From the NCBI GenBank assembly GCA_945874895.1, contig CAMCIC010000022.1, forward strand, positions 1-45,738: DNA of 45,738 nucleotides, given 5' to 3'. The notes under the pieces are model-generated. The model was not told the origin of the DNA and did no database searches. It saw nothing but the letters and a program-made list of their open reading frames with translations. The stretch is from Akkermansia muciniphila. Lineage in GTDB: Bacteria; Verrucomicrobiota; Verrucomicrobiia; Verrucomicrobiales; Akkermansiaceae. Both the position numbers and the translations under genes were made by a program. Each line of letters opens with the position of its first letter. Within the stretch, counting starts at the first letter, position 1. This document shows positions 9,052 to 17,786 of the stretch, piece by piece.

Positions 9052-9738
9052 TTACTTGGCGGAAAGCGCCTCGGAGATGGCTTTTTTTGCGAGTGGAGCC
9101 ATGGCCTCATAGCCCGCTTTGTTCGGATGCACCGAATCCAATTGGTATTCCTTTTTTAAGCCGTTTTGGGCATTGGCCAATTCTTTGTGGTAATCGAGAA
9201 AGACACAGCCTTGTTTTTTCGCATATGAGCGGATCATTTCGTTCAAGCTGATGATGCGCTCAGCGGGATTTCCCAACTCGCGACGCCAACCGAAGAGCGT
9301 TGCGGGAGGTATGGAAGCTAGGACGACGCGAATGCCATTTGCTTTGGCAATGTCCGCCATCGATGCGAGGTTATCCATGGTCTGCTCCGGAGTCATTGGT
9401 CCAGCATTGCCGGCCAGATCGTTGGTGCCGGCCAGAATCACTACGACTTTCGGTTGCAGGGCGATGACATCTTGGCGGAAGCGCAGCAGCATCTGCGATG
9501 AAGTTTGTCCGCTGATCCCGCGGCCTATGAAGGGATACTGGGAAAAAAATTCTGGCATGTTTCTGGGCCAGGCATCGGTGATGGAATCGCCCATGAAGAC
9601 CACCCGCTTTTCCGTGGCGGAGGGAGCCTTCAGATCCGCATTGTCTTTCTGATATCGAGCCAGATTGGCCCAATCCACCACAGGTGCGGAAAATGCGAAC
9701 TGACAGGTGAATAACGATACGAACAACAATTTGATCAT
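9052..9738 (-). CDS. secreted SGNH/GDSL-type esterase
   Basis: A 228-residue hydrolase with a signal peptide (hydrophobic residues 3-18, cut near AFSA-PV). All four SGNH blocks are visible: Ser52 in MGDSIT, Gly77 in GRGISGQTS, Asn106 in LAGTNDLAG, and Asp201/His204 in DSVHPNKAGY. Such enzymes remove acetyl or acyl groups from carbohydrates or lipids in the periplasm or outside the cell; the exact substrate cannot be read. It stands alone, divergent from the secreted protease gene at 9890. A second, dissimilar SGNH enzyme occurs at 42.4 kb. Confidence 0.88.
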   Translation of the reverse strand: MIKLLFVSLFTCQFAFSAPVVDWANLARYQKDNADLKAPSATEKRVVFMGDSITDAWPRNMPEFFSQYPFIGRGISGQTSSQMLLRFRQDVIALQPKVVVILAGTNDLAGNAGPMTPEQTMDNLASMADIAKANGIRVVLASIPPATLFGWRRELGNPAERIISLNEMIRSYAKKQGCVFLDYHKELANAQNGLKKEYQLDSVHPNKAGYEAMAPLAKKAISEALSAK

Positions 9739-9889
9739 GCGTGAAAGCTACGGACTGTCCTGATTCTGTCAACGCGGAATCTGAATCCGCCAGCGCACAC
9801 CCTGATTCCCTAACTTGATCGCCCTGGCCAGAGCACCCAGAGAGATTCATTGCCTTCCGCCACTTTCTGCGTTAGCCTGCAATCAATCC

Positions 9890-11197
9890 ATGATGCCAAC
9901 AAAGATCATCGCCACTGTGATCGGGTCCATGCTCGCCATGGGCATCGGGCATGCGGTGATGTTTTGGCAAACAGCGGACCCCGCGCACAACACTGGCACA
10001 CCTGGCGACAACTCAGGTTGGCAATACGAGGGCACCATGGACGGCTACCTCGGTGTTCCCATCGCACCGCACTTTTTCTTATCAGCCAAACACATAGCGG
10101 AACACAACGTGGGAGACGTTTTCTATTTCCATGGCGATGCCTACACGACGATCGCCGCCCACAACAGTCCGAACACGGATTTGCGGATCTGGGAAGTAGC
10201 TCATGCCAAACCCTTTCCCACATACGCACCTCTCTCGACTGGCGCAAACGATGTGGGCGCAGTGGCGACGATTCACGGACGCGGCTACCAGCGTGGCGTG
10301 GCCGTGGTGCAGAATAACGTACTCAAGGGATGGCGCTGGGGGACACCCGATGGCTTGCAAAGATGGGGGCGAAATGAGGTAACAGGATCTTTCGATGCCG
10401 GCGGATCTTACGGAGAAGTAATGTATTGCCACTTCAATCACAACGGTGTGACCCACGAATGCCATCTGAGTGTGGGCGATTCCGGTGGCGGCATTTTTGT
10501 GTTAGAGAACGGCCTGTGGCGATTGGCAGGCATCAATTTGGCGGTGGATGGACCTTTCCGCAAAAATGCCTCTGAAGGCGGTGGCTCCATGGCTGCCTTA
10601 TTCGATGTAGGCGGCATGGAGTATTTCGATGGCAGCAACTGGGTTCTGGAGAGTGACACGGTTGATGACAAGCCCAGCAGTTTCTACGCATCGCGCGTTG
10701 CCGCATCGCTGACCTGGATCAACAACACGGCAACGGGATCCAGCACACTGGCGATGGAAAACTTCAGTGCATGGCAAAAACTCTATTTCACTCCCGCCCA
10801 AATCGCGAATGCCAACCTCAGCGGCATGGCAGCGGATTACGACCAAGACGGCATCGTGCATTTGTTAGAATATGCCTTTCACCTTGAACCGATTTTTAAC
10901 GAGCGGAAAACCCTGGAAGCATCCACAGGAATTCGCGGAATGCCCATGATCAGAAAGGAAAGCATTGGCAACGAAGAGCGCCTGAGCATTGAATTCCTGC
11001 GCCGCAAAAACAGCAATGGCGCAGCCCTGACATATGTGCACGAATTTTCTCCGGATCTTGTTTCTTGGCAGACCGTGGGCACAGTCGATGTCACATCGAT
11101 CAACGATCGCTGGGAGCGCGTGAAAGTCACTGATGCCGTCACACGCGCGCAGAGCGCGCGCCGCTTCGCGCGGGTGCGAGTCAGCATCAACGAATGA
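9890..11197 (+). CDS. secreted trypsin-like serine protease with verrucomicrobial C-terminal module
   Basis: A 435-residue protein. I took the ATG at 9890 as the start because a signal-like segment follows (TKIIATVIGSMLAMGIGHA); the frame upstream is open but looks non-coding. The chymotrypsin-fold triad is His68 (LSAKH), Asp97 (NTDLRIW) and Ser198 (VGDSGGG). After about residue 300 comes a separate module with DYDQDGIVHLLEYAFHLEP, a variant of the Asp-rich LLEYA motif that recurs near the C-termini of secreted Verrucomicrobiota proteins, then a beta-rich end. The His context (SAKH rather than TAAHC) and the lack of a disulfide Cys there are unusual but seen in bacterial members. It is followed after 10 bp by a membrane-protein gene, so the two are probably co-transcribed. 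Confidence 0.85.
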   Translation: MMPTKIIATVIGSMLAMGIGHAVMFWQTADPAHNTGTPGDNSGWQYEGTMDGYLGVPIAPHFFLSAKHIAEHNVGDVFYFHGDAYTTIAAHNSPNTDLRIWEVAHAKPFPTYAPLSTGANDVGAVATIHGRGYQRGVAVVQNNVLKGWRWGTPDGLQRWGRNEVTGSFDAGGSYGEVMYCHFNHNGVTHECHLSVGDSGGGIFVLENGLWRLAGINLAVDGPFRKNASEGGGSMAALFDVGGMEYFDGSNWVLESDTVDDKPSSFYASRVAASLTWINNTATGSSTLAMENFSAWQKLYFTPAQIANANLSGMAADYDQDGIVHLLEYAFHLEPIFNERKTLEASTGIRGMPMIRKESIGNEERLSIEFLRRKNSNGAALTYVHEFSPDLVSWQTVGTVDVTSINDRWERVKVTDAVTRAQSARRFARVRVSINE

Positions 11198-11207
11198 AGC
11201 CCACACC

Positions 11208-11831
11208 ATGAACAGCACTGTAACTCCTCCTGTCCGCCTTGGTCCGCTCGCCAGTTTCACAGGCGGGTATCTCCTCATCGCAGTGGGAGCATCGCTGCGC
11301 TTCGGCAACAAAGAATTTCTTTTTTACATCGTCACCATGCTGGTATTGATCGCATCGGTCATGTCGATTCACCGACGCATGCCGTGGCGAGGGGAGCAAT
11401 TGTGGGCTTTATCCGTCTGGGGTTTGGCGCACATGGCGGGCGGCCTTTGGCCTCTGCCGGAAACGTCGTTGATCGATGATGGTCAGCGAGTTCTCTACAG
11501 CCTGTGGCTGGTGCCGCAGTGGCTCAAATACGATCAACTCGTTCACGCCTACGGTTTTGCCATCACAACCTGGCTGTGCTGGCATGGACTTCACCAGCAC
11601 CTACTTGCGAGATCATGCCAGCAAGTCGCACCTACCGTCGGTCTGCTAACGCTGGCCGCTGCAGGAGGCATGGGTTTCGGCGCGCTCAACGAGGTCATTG
11701 AATTCATCGCCGTGCTTACCATTCCCCACACGAACGTGGGTGGCTACGAAAATACCGGTTGGGACCTGGTCTTCAACCTCATCGGCTGCCTCATCGCCTC
11801 TGTCATGATACGACGGCGCTGGTGGGTCTAG
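11208..11831 (+). CDS. DUF2238 (YjdF)-like integral membrane protein
   Basis: A 207-residue protein with about six hydrophobic segments. Polar residues sit in or beside the helices in a pattern like the DUF2238/YjdF family: YDQLVHAYGF at about 105-114, LNEVIEF at about 163-169 and NTGWDLVFNLIG near the end. The function of that family is unknown. The start at 11208 is the first ATG after the protease stop, leaving a 10-bp gap that implies coupling to the protease. An earlier in-frame start would overlap the protease gene and looks unlikely. Confidence 0.7.
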   Translation: MNSTVTPPVRLGPLASFTGGYLLIAVGASLRFGNKEFLFYIVTMLVLIASVMSIHRRMPWRGEQLWALSVWGLAHMAGGLWPLPETSLIDDGQRVLYSLWLVPQWLKYDQLVHAYGFAITTWLCWHGLHQHLLARSCQQVAPTVGLLTLAAAGGMGFGALNEVIEFIAVLTIPHTNVGGYENTGWDLVFNLIGCLIASVMIRRRWWV

Positions 11832-11849
11832 TCGCCGATCGCACATGCA

Positions 11850-12512
11850 TCATATCGCGGGGAAAGACTTGTGGAGATCTGCTACCATTTCGTCCAAAAT
11901 GCCAAGGCCAACGGAGATTTTTCTGAGGAAACTCGGGTGATGGTGTACGAGGACGAATCGCTCATGACGAGACCAGAATTTTCTTAAGCGAGAATCAATG
12001 GCCACGGCTTCTCCCATCGTCTCACGACGTGCCGGATTGCCTCCTTCGATGCCGAGTCCCCCCACAGCGGCACTTTCGAAGAAAATGACTCCGTCATAAC
12101 GTGCCAGCTCTTCTTCCATCGAGGTGCCGAGAGCCTCGAAGAAATCCCCATCGCTTTCTGGCCAATACGCGGCGCCATCGATCGTGCCGCGGTCGCACAA
12201 AAGAATGCGATCGGGATAACGCGCCGATTGGATATCTTCCAAATTCCTCTGAACATGATAGATCGCCCGTTGGGAAGAACGGACGGCATCGAGTTCCTCG
12301 TAGCGAGGAAAACCACCAGTGAACATCAGCGTTGCCGCTTCCGGCACCACCACAACCCGATCGCCAATCTCACGGCGGAACAAGTCCACAGCGGTCGTTT
12401 TGCCACCGCCTGGACCTCCCGTCAGAACGATGCGGCAACGATGCCGGCCATTGCCAACGGTTTCCGCCGGACTGGGATATGGAGGGAAATGTTTTTCGGA
12501 ATCGATAGTCAT
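11850..12512 (-). CDS. NadR/Ttd14-like AAA ATPase (AAA_28)
   Basis: A 220-residue P-loop protein. The Walker A is LTGGPGGGKTT at residues 30-40, and LLCDRGTIDGAAYW at about 104-117 is the Asp-containing strand typical of the AAA_28 (NadR/Ttd14-like) group. VPEAATLMFTGGFPR matches the segment after Walker A in that family. These proteins resemble small-molecule kinases, but their substrates are mostly unknown; eukaryotic Ttd14 binds GTP and phosphatidic acid. It lies 55 bp downstream of a membrane-protein gene on the same strand and is convergent with the DUF2238-like gene. Cytosolic; kinase activity is only an inference. Confidence 0.8.
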   Translation of the reverse strand: MTIDSEKHFPPYPSPAETVGNGRHRCRIVLTGGPGGGKTTAVDLFRREIGDRVVVVPEAATLMFTGGFPRYEELDAVRSSQRAIYHVQRNLEDIQSARYPDRILLCDRGTIDGAAYWPESDGDFFEALGTSMEEELARYDGVIFFESAAVGGLGIEGGNPARRETMGEAVAIDSRLRKFWSRHERFVLVHHHPSFLRKISVGLGILDEMVADLHKSFPAI

Positions 12513-12567
12513 AAGAAAGAATGATGTTCACGGTCTACAAAAAGCGCGGAGGACAAAAATCGGACAA

Positions 12568-13098
12568 TCACTCGGATCGCAGCACCTCCACCGGCATGCT
12601 CGCCAATCGGCGATAGAGATTGCGCAAAGATAGAATCGGCCACCAGCGATAGAGATAAATTTCCAAGGGTCTCCACATCGCTACCCAGCCAACGATGGCG
12701 AGGCCTTCGCGCAGGAACTCCTGCCATTGCGTTCCCGGCGAACTGGGTATCACATGGGCGGTCACTTGGCAGGCAATCAGAAACAGGATTCCCACCACAA
12801 GCGCCGCGCGTCCCTCGCGCATCAAGCGCTTGAATTCACGCAGAGTCAGCTCGGCCTGATATTCGAAATAATGCGCGACCGAGTCAGCGACCCGTTCCCT
12901 CGCATCGGCACCAGCCAAGGATGCATGTGCGAGATGAATGACCAGCTTCAGATCATGCTGCCGAGGATGCTCTCGCGCCCAGCTCACGATGAACTCCTCC
13001 GCGTTGCGATCCAGATCCCGCTCATGAAAGGGCGATGGATCCATGGAGTTGAAGAGCTGGTTCAGATCATTCAACTTCAGTTCGATGAGTCCTGTCAT
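12568..13098 (-). CDS. conserved membrane protein of unknown function
   Basis: A 176-residue protein from the ATG at 13098. A GTG at 13143 would add 15 residues. I prefer the ATG because the conserved-looking part (LIELKLNDLNQLFNSMDPSP) begins right there. The first 100 residues are soluble and helical, followed by one or two hydrophobic segments (AALVVGILFLIACQVTAHVI and EGLAIVGWVAMWRPLEI) and a basic tail with LYRWWPIL. I recall similar hypothetical proteins in other bacteria with the same SMDPSPFHERDLD-like start, but no function is known. It is 55 bp upstream of the NadR/Ttd14-like ATPase, on the same strand. Confidence 0.7.
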   Translation of the reverse strand: MTGLIELKLNDLNQLFNSMDPSPFHERDLDRNAEEFIVSWAREHPRQHDLKLVIHLAHASLAGADARERVADSVAHYFEYQAELTLREFKRLMREGRAALVVGILFLIACQVTAHVIPSSPGTQWQEFLREGLAIVGWVAMWRPLEIYLYRWWPILSLRNLYRRLASMPVEVLRSE

Positions 13099-13144
13099 AT
13101 ACGGTTTCTGAGATTCATCAAATGTATCTCGGTTCTGCCGCACT

Positions 13145-13170
13145 TAGCAATCAGAATTAGCAATCAGAAT
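13145..13170. repeat. 13-bp direct tandem duplication
   Basis: TAGCAATCAGAAT occurs twice in perfect tandem at 13145-13157 and 13158-13170, just upstream of the membrane-protein gene. It may be a simple replication-slippage duplication; a regulatory role is not shown. Confidence 0.8.
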
Positions 13171-13570
13171 GGCATCGCGAGATGACTCTTGTCAGACAAG
13201 ATGAATTAGGTTCGTCAACCGAGGAAATGGGAACGATTCGACACCTCCATGCCTTTTCTGACGCTTTACAGTCGATTGTCCTGATCTTGCCTTAACTGGT
13301 GGCGAGAAAAGCACCATACCCAGCACGGTATCGTCTGCCAGATCTGACCAACCGGACGTAGGAAAAGACAAGAGCGCACGAAAGTGTTTCTTAGGAAAGC
13401 GAAAGTTATTTTTTGCGACGTTTGATCAAAGAGGCGGAAGGTAGTTCCATTTCATTCGATCAGATGCTTCCCATGTCAAAAAAAGATCCTCGTTCCCACA
13501 GGGTAGAGATGCGCTGGCTTGGCTGGGCCGACGCGGACGTCGGCGCTCCGTGAGGAAGAAACGCTACATT
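13171..13570. other. intergenic stretch without a recognisable gene
   Basis: About 400 bp between the clpC stop and the membrane-protein promoter region. No open frame here has coding character, and I see no RNA gene. The only structure is the GC-rich hairpin at 13527-13544 near the clpC end. The region should contain the clpC terminator and the promoter of the 13.1-kb membrane protein, neither of which is clear by eye. Confidence 0.6.
13527..13544. repeat. GC-rich palindromic hairpin downstream of clpC
   Basis: GCCGACG-CGGA-CGTCGGC, a perfect 7-bp stem with a 4-nt loop, 27 bp past the clpC stop. No T-tract follows on the minus strand, so it is not a classical intrinsic terminator. The unit looks like a short REP-type intergenic palindrome; only one copy is in this window. 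Confidence 0.5.
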
Positions 13571-16129
13571 TTATTCCTCAGGCTTTTCTTTCTTCGCAGT
13601 CAAGGCGGGTTTGGCGATGGCGGTTGGTTGGAACAGAAGCTCTTCGCTGTTGTCACGGCGAATGACCTCGACGTGGTCACCGGTCTTGATGTCTCCACGC
13701 AAGAGGGCCTCGGCAAGAGGGTCTTCGAGGTATCGCTCCACGGCACGGCGCATGGGACGCGCGCCGTAGCTCGGGTCGTAGCCTTTGGCAATCAACAGGT
13801 CGCGTGTCGACTCCGTGAGTTCGAGAGTGATGGATTTTTCTTTGAGGCGCTTGGCCAGTTTGGAAATTTCCAAATCGATGATGCGCGAAAGATCGGGCTT
13901 CTCCAACATATGGAAAACCACCAACTCGTCGAGACGGTTGAGGAACTCCGGCTTGAAGGAGCGCTTGGCTTCCTCGATGATTTTTTCCTTCATCGTGTCG
14001 AAGTCCGCTTCGTCGGCCGTCATCGCGTTGAAACCCAAGGTGCTCTGCCGTTTGATGGTCGAGGCACCGACGTTGGACGTGAGAATGATGATGGTGTTGC
14101 GGAAGTCGATCTTGCGACCCATCGAATCGGTGACCACGCCTTCTTCCAGAATCTGCAATAGCAGGTTCATGACATCGGGGTGGGCCTTTTCAACCTCATC
14201 AAAAAGGATGACACTGTAAGGACGGCGGCGCACTTGCTCCGAAAGCTGTCCGCCTTCCTCGTAACCGACGTATCCAGGAGGAGATCCGATCAGGCGGCTG
14301 GAGGTGAATTTCTCCATGTATTCTGACATGTCGATCTGGATCAGCGCATCGGGATCGCCGAACATGAATTCCGCGAGATTGCGGGCGAGGTAGGTCTTGC
14401 CAACGCCGGTGGGGCCGAGGAACAGGAATGAGCCGATGGGGCGTCGTGGGTCCTTGAGGTCGGCCCGTGAACGGCGCAGGGCTTTGGAAATCGATTTCAC
14501 TGCCTCGTTCTGACCGATGACGCGCGATTGCAGCTCGTCCTCCATCTTGAGCAGTTTTTCTGTTTCGCTCTCCTCCATGCGACGGAGCGGCACGCCCGTC
14601 CACTTGGAAACCACGGCCATAATGTCGTCTTCCTCGACATCGATGATCGACTCCTCCGACTGCGCGCGCCAGGCCTTCAGGGTGTCTTCCAATTTTTTCT
14701 TCGCGTTTTTCTCCGCATCGCGCATGGCGGCAGCCTTCTCAAAATCCTGATCGGCAATAGCGGCAAGTTTGTCCTTGTTGATCGTCTCGATCTCCGCTTC
14801 CAGCTCCTTGATGGCAGGTGGGCGCGTCATTTGCGAAATGCGCGCGCGCGCGCCTGCCTCATCAAGCACGTCGATGGCCTTATCCGGCAAGTAGCGTCCC
14901 GTGAGATAGCGCGCGGTCAATTTCACCGCCGCCTCGATCGCCGCAGGTGTGTAGCGAGCCTTGTGGTGGCTCTCGTATTTCGTGCGCAAGCCGTAAAGGA
15001 TTTTCACAGCATCCTCCTCGCTGGGCTCATCGACTTTCACCTGTTGAAAACGGCGCTCCAGAGCAGCGTCTTTTTCGATGTGTTTGCGATATTCGTTCAG
15101 TGTCGTCGCACCGATGCACTGCATCTCTGAGCGACTGAGTGCGGGCTTGATGATGTTGGAGGCGTCCATCGCCCCCTCGGCGGAACCGGCGCCTACGATC
15201 GTGTGCAACTCATCGATGAAAAGGATCACATTCTTCACCTTGCGGATCTCGTCCATCACCGCCTTGATGCGTTCTTCGAATTGGCCGCGGTATTTCGTGC
15301 CAGCCACCATCAGAGCGAGGTCGAGGGTGATCACGCGTTTGTCACGAAGAATTTCCGGCACGTTGCCCGAGGCGATTTCTTGAGCCAATCCTTCGGCGAT
15401 CGCAGTCTTGCCGACGCCGGCCTCACCGATGAGAACGGGATTGTTTTTCGTGCGACGACACAAGATCTGAATCACACGCTCGATCTCACTTTCACGACCG
15501 ATCACGGGATCCAGTTCTCCATCCTTGGCGCTCTTCGTTAGATCGCGACCGAATGCCTTGAGCGCAGGAGTTTTTGATTTTCCTTCGGGGGCCTCGGGGC
15601 CATTGCCAGCGGGTTTTTCGCCTTCGGAAAAAGGATCTTCTTCGTCGTCGGACTCGTCGCTATCACCATCGTCTGCCTGATCCGCAGGAGTGTAGTTGGG
15701 ATCGATCTCCGCGAGGATTTCGTTGCGGGCGGTCTGGATATCGACCTCCAACTGCTGCAGCACGCGGGCGGCCACGCCATCGCCCTCGCGCAGCAGACCT
15801 AAAAGGATGTGTTCGGTGCCCACATAGGAATGATTGAGGGCCTTGGCTTCCTTATCGGCGAGGGCCAGGACTTTTTTCACGCGCGGTGTGTAGGGAATGT
15901 TGCCGCCGCTCTGTCCTGCGGTGCCAGTGCCCACCTCCTTCTCTACCTCCATGCGCACGCGATCGAGGTCCAGGCCCATGCGTTCGAGCACGTTGACCGC
16001 CACGCCCTGACCAAGTTTGATCAGACCTAACAGAATGTGTTCGGTGCCTACATAGTTGTGGCTGAAACGGTCTGCTTCCTTGCGGGCCAGAGCGAGGACC
16101 TGTTGGGCACGAGGAGTAAAGTTGTTCAT
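13571..16129 (-). CDS. clpC: ATP-dependent Clp protease ATPase subunit ClpC
   Basis: An 852-residue Hsp100 unfoldase that feeds ClpP. Order: two Clp-N repeats (about 3-65 and 80-140), an acidic linker (about 150-185), the D1 AAA domain with Walker [10 protein letters not shown] at about 235-243, a UVR-containing middle domain near residue 430, and the D2 domain with GPTGVGKT near residue 555. Glu30 and Glu106, both in [10 protein letters not shown], match the two phospho-arginine docking glutamates known from B. subtilis ClpC (Glu32 and Glu106). It is the last gene of ilvE-mcsA-mcsB-clpC and its ATG overlaps the mcsB stop by 4 nt. clpP is not in the window. Confidence 0.97.
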   Translation of the reverse strand: MNNFTPRAQQVLALARKEADRFSHNYVGTEHILLGLIKLGQGVAVNVLERMGLDLDRVRMEVEKEVGTGTAGQSGGNIPYTPRVKKVLALADKEAKALNHSYVGTEHILLGLLREGDGVAARVLQQLEVDIQTARNEILAEIDPNYTPADQADDGDSDESDDEEDPFSEGEKPAGNGPEAPEGKSKTPALKAFGRDLTKSAKDGELDPVIGRESEIERVIQILCRRTKNNPVLIGEAGVGKTAIAEGLAQEIASGNVPEILRDKRVITLDLALMVAGTKYRGQFEERIKAVMDEIRKVKNVILFIDELHTIVGAGSAEGAMDASNIIKPALSRSEMQCIGATTLNEYRKHIEKDAALERRFQQVKVDEPSEEDAVKILYGLRTKYESHHKARYTPAAIEAAVKLTARYLTGRYLPDKAIDVLDEAGARARISQMTRPPAIKELEAEIETINKDKLAAIADQDFEKAAAMRDAEKNAKKKLEDTLKAWRAQSEESIIDVEEDDIMAVVSKWTGVPLRRMEESETEKLLKMEDELQSRVIGQNEAVKSISKALRRSRADLKDPRRPIGSFLFLGPTGVGKTYLARNLAEFMFGDPDALIQIDMSEYMEKFTSSRLIGSPPGYVGYEEGGQLSEQVRRRPYSVILFDEVEKAHPDVMNLLLQILEEGVVTDSMGRKIDFRNTIIILTSNVGASTIKRQSTLGFNAMTADEADFDTMKEKIIEEAKRSFKPEFLNRLDELVVFHMLEKPDLSRIIDLEISKLAKRLKEKSITLELTESTRDLLIAKGYDPSYGARPMRRAVERYLEDPLAEALLRGDIKTGDHVEVIRRDNSEELLFQPTAIAKPALTAKKEKPEE

Positions 16130-17253
16130 GATTCAGAGTGTTGGGGTGGATCGGAAAAAGGGAGGTTTTTCGTTTGTGTCGATACCTTAACAGGCGCCGA
16201 CACATTTTGCAAATGCAGCCGGATGATTTGTGCGCGGCGTTCGTCACGCTGCTCCGGCGAGAGCTTCATGCCACAATGCAGTTGCAGGTGAGCGGGCTGA
16301 ATTTCCATCAACAAAGTATCACAAAGGCGCACTGTTTCCACGGGAAAGAATCCGAGGTTGGCACCGAGGCGAAGAATGGACAAATGGTTCAGCGCCTCTT
16401 TCGAATCGATGAGCCATGCGTGCTGCAGGATGCCGAAGGAACGACCCATCTTGTCGTGCAGCATCAAGGGCTCGTCTGCGAGCAATTTAAGACGCGCGTT
16501 AAGCTCGTGCGTGGCAACCTGCGAGATCACGCGCTCGAGGCGCTCGATGATCTCCAACTCGCTTTCGCCGAGGGTCGATTGGTTGGAAATCTGATAGAGA
16601 TTGCCCAGCGATTCCGTGCCCTCGCCGTAGAGACCACGCACGGCAAGTCCCATGCGGCCGATGGCGTGGAGCACCTGGCCGATCTGGTCACTGAGCACCA
16701 ATGCGGGCAGATGCAGCATCGCCGAGGCGCGCAAACCGGTGCCGAGATTCGTTGGGCAAGTCGTGAGAAAGCCAAGCTTACGATCATAGGCAAAAGGCAG
16801 GCGCTCCTGCAATTCGTCGTCCACCTCGTTGAGGGCGTCGTAGGCCACGCGCAGATTGAGACCCGGCCGTATCGACTGCATGCGCAGGTGGTCTTCCTCG
16901 TTGACCATGATGCTGAGCGACTGACGGCGCTCAATCACGGCGGCACTGCCCTCGGTGCGGGCAGCGTGCTCACGACTGATCAAATGGCGCTCGACCAGCA
17001 CTTGTTTTTGCACGGCGGTGAGTCCACTCAATGACTGAGCGAACGCGTCTTTCATCTGGCGCAGGTCTTGGATCACGGGAAGCATTTGCTCCATGGCCAA
17101 TCGTCGCTGATCCGCCGTGGCCCAGCCAGGGAAGGGCGCGAGTTCTAGATTGCGCGCCAAGCGGATGCGCGAGGTCAATACCACGGCATTGTCGACCGCC
17201 CCGCCAATCATCCAATCGGCTGGATGCCGGATCAATGTGGAAAATCGCATCAT
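16126..17253 (-). CDS. mcsB: protein-arginine kinase McsB
   Basis: A 375-residue phosphagen-kinase-fold enzyme that phosphorylates arginines on proteins and so marks them for ClpC-ClpP. Family landmarks are VVLTSRIRLARNLELAPFP near the N-terminus, MVNEEDHLRMQ, CPTNLGTGLRASAMLHLPAL and RGLYGEGTESLGNLYQISN. Together they supply the ATP-binding and catalytic Glu/Arg residues. It is about ten residues longer than Bacillus McsB, with the extra part at the C-terminus. Both ends overlap neighbours by 4 nt (mcsA upstream, clpC downstream), which signals translational coupling. Confidence 0.95.
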   Translation of the reverse strand: MMRFSTLIRHPADWMIGGAVDNAVVLTSRIRLARNLELAPFPGWATADQRRLAMEQMLPVIQDLRQMKDAFAQSLSGLTAVQKQVLVERHLISREHAARTEGSAAVIERRQSLSIMVNEEDHLRMQSIRPGLNLRVAYDALNEVDDELQERLPFAYDRKLGFLTTCPTNLGTGLRASAMLHLPALVLSDQIGQVLHAIGRMGLAVRGLYGEGTESLGNLYQISNQSTLGESELEIIERLERVISQVATHELNARLKLLADEPLMLHDKMGRSFGILQHAWLIDSKEALNHLSILRLGANLGFFPVETVRLCDTLLMEIQPAHLQLHCGMKLSPEQRDERRAQIIRLHLQNVSAPVKVSTQTKNLPFSDPPQHSES

Positions 17254-17774
17254 GGGTTTGTCACGCTGGGGTGGGGAATTTCAAGCCGACGGATTTCATC
17301 GCGCAGTTGGGCAGCGTCCTCGTAATTTTCCGCCTGAATGGCACTTTCCAATCGACCGCGCAGCTCTTCGAGTTGTTCATCGCGCGCGTGGATTGCTTCA
17401 AAGCCCTTCGGCACCTTACCGACGTGATGGACGCCCTGATGCATGCCGCGCAAAATCAGATCGAGCTCAGGACGGAAGGCATCAAAGCACTTGCTGCAGC
17501 CGAAGCGGCGCACGCGATTCAGATCATCGGCACTGAATCCACAATTCGAGCATTTTTTCACGCCGCTACCACGCGTTTTCCCGATGGCAGGAGTTCCCAC
17601 GAGCGCACTCGTAGGGGTGCCGGTCATGAGCATATCCGCCAACGAAAAACCTGTGGGATCGGTGACTCCTTTTTCCTGCGCACAGCTCTCGCAAAGACAG
17701 ACTTTTTTCATCTGTCCTTCCACCAACTGTGTGAGGAACACCGTGGCTTTTTGATCGCAAAAATCGCAGTTCAT
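17250..17774 (-). CDS. mcsA: McsA, zinc-binding activator of McsB
   Basis: A 174-residue protein with four CxxC motifs (CDFC at residue 3, CESC, CSNC, CSKC) in two zinc-binding units, then a C-terminal UVR coiled-coil motif (LESAIQAENYEDAAQLRDEI). This is the McsA layout; McsA activates the McsB kinase. It overlaps mcsB by 4 nt and follows ilvE by 12 bp. No ctsR repressor gene precedes it, unlike the Firmicutes ctsR-mcsA-mcsB-clpC operon. Confidence 0.93.
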   Translation of the reverse strand: MNCDFCDQKATVFLTQLVEGQMKKVCLCESCAQEKGVTDPTGFSLADMLMTGTPTSALVGTPAIGKTRGSGVKKCSNCGFSADDLNRVRRFGCSKCFDAFRPELDLILRGMHQGVHHVGKVPKGFEAIHARDEQLEELRGRLESAIQAENYEDAAQLRDEIRRLEIPHPSVTNP

Positions 17775-17786
17775 GGAAAAAATCCG

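Noticed and set aside
9052-9060. AAGCGA/TCGCTT inverted repeat at the SGNH stop as a terminator
   Set aside because: The loop would be only 2 nt and no T-tract follows.
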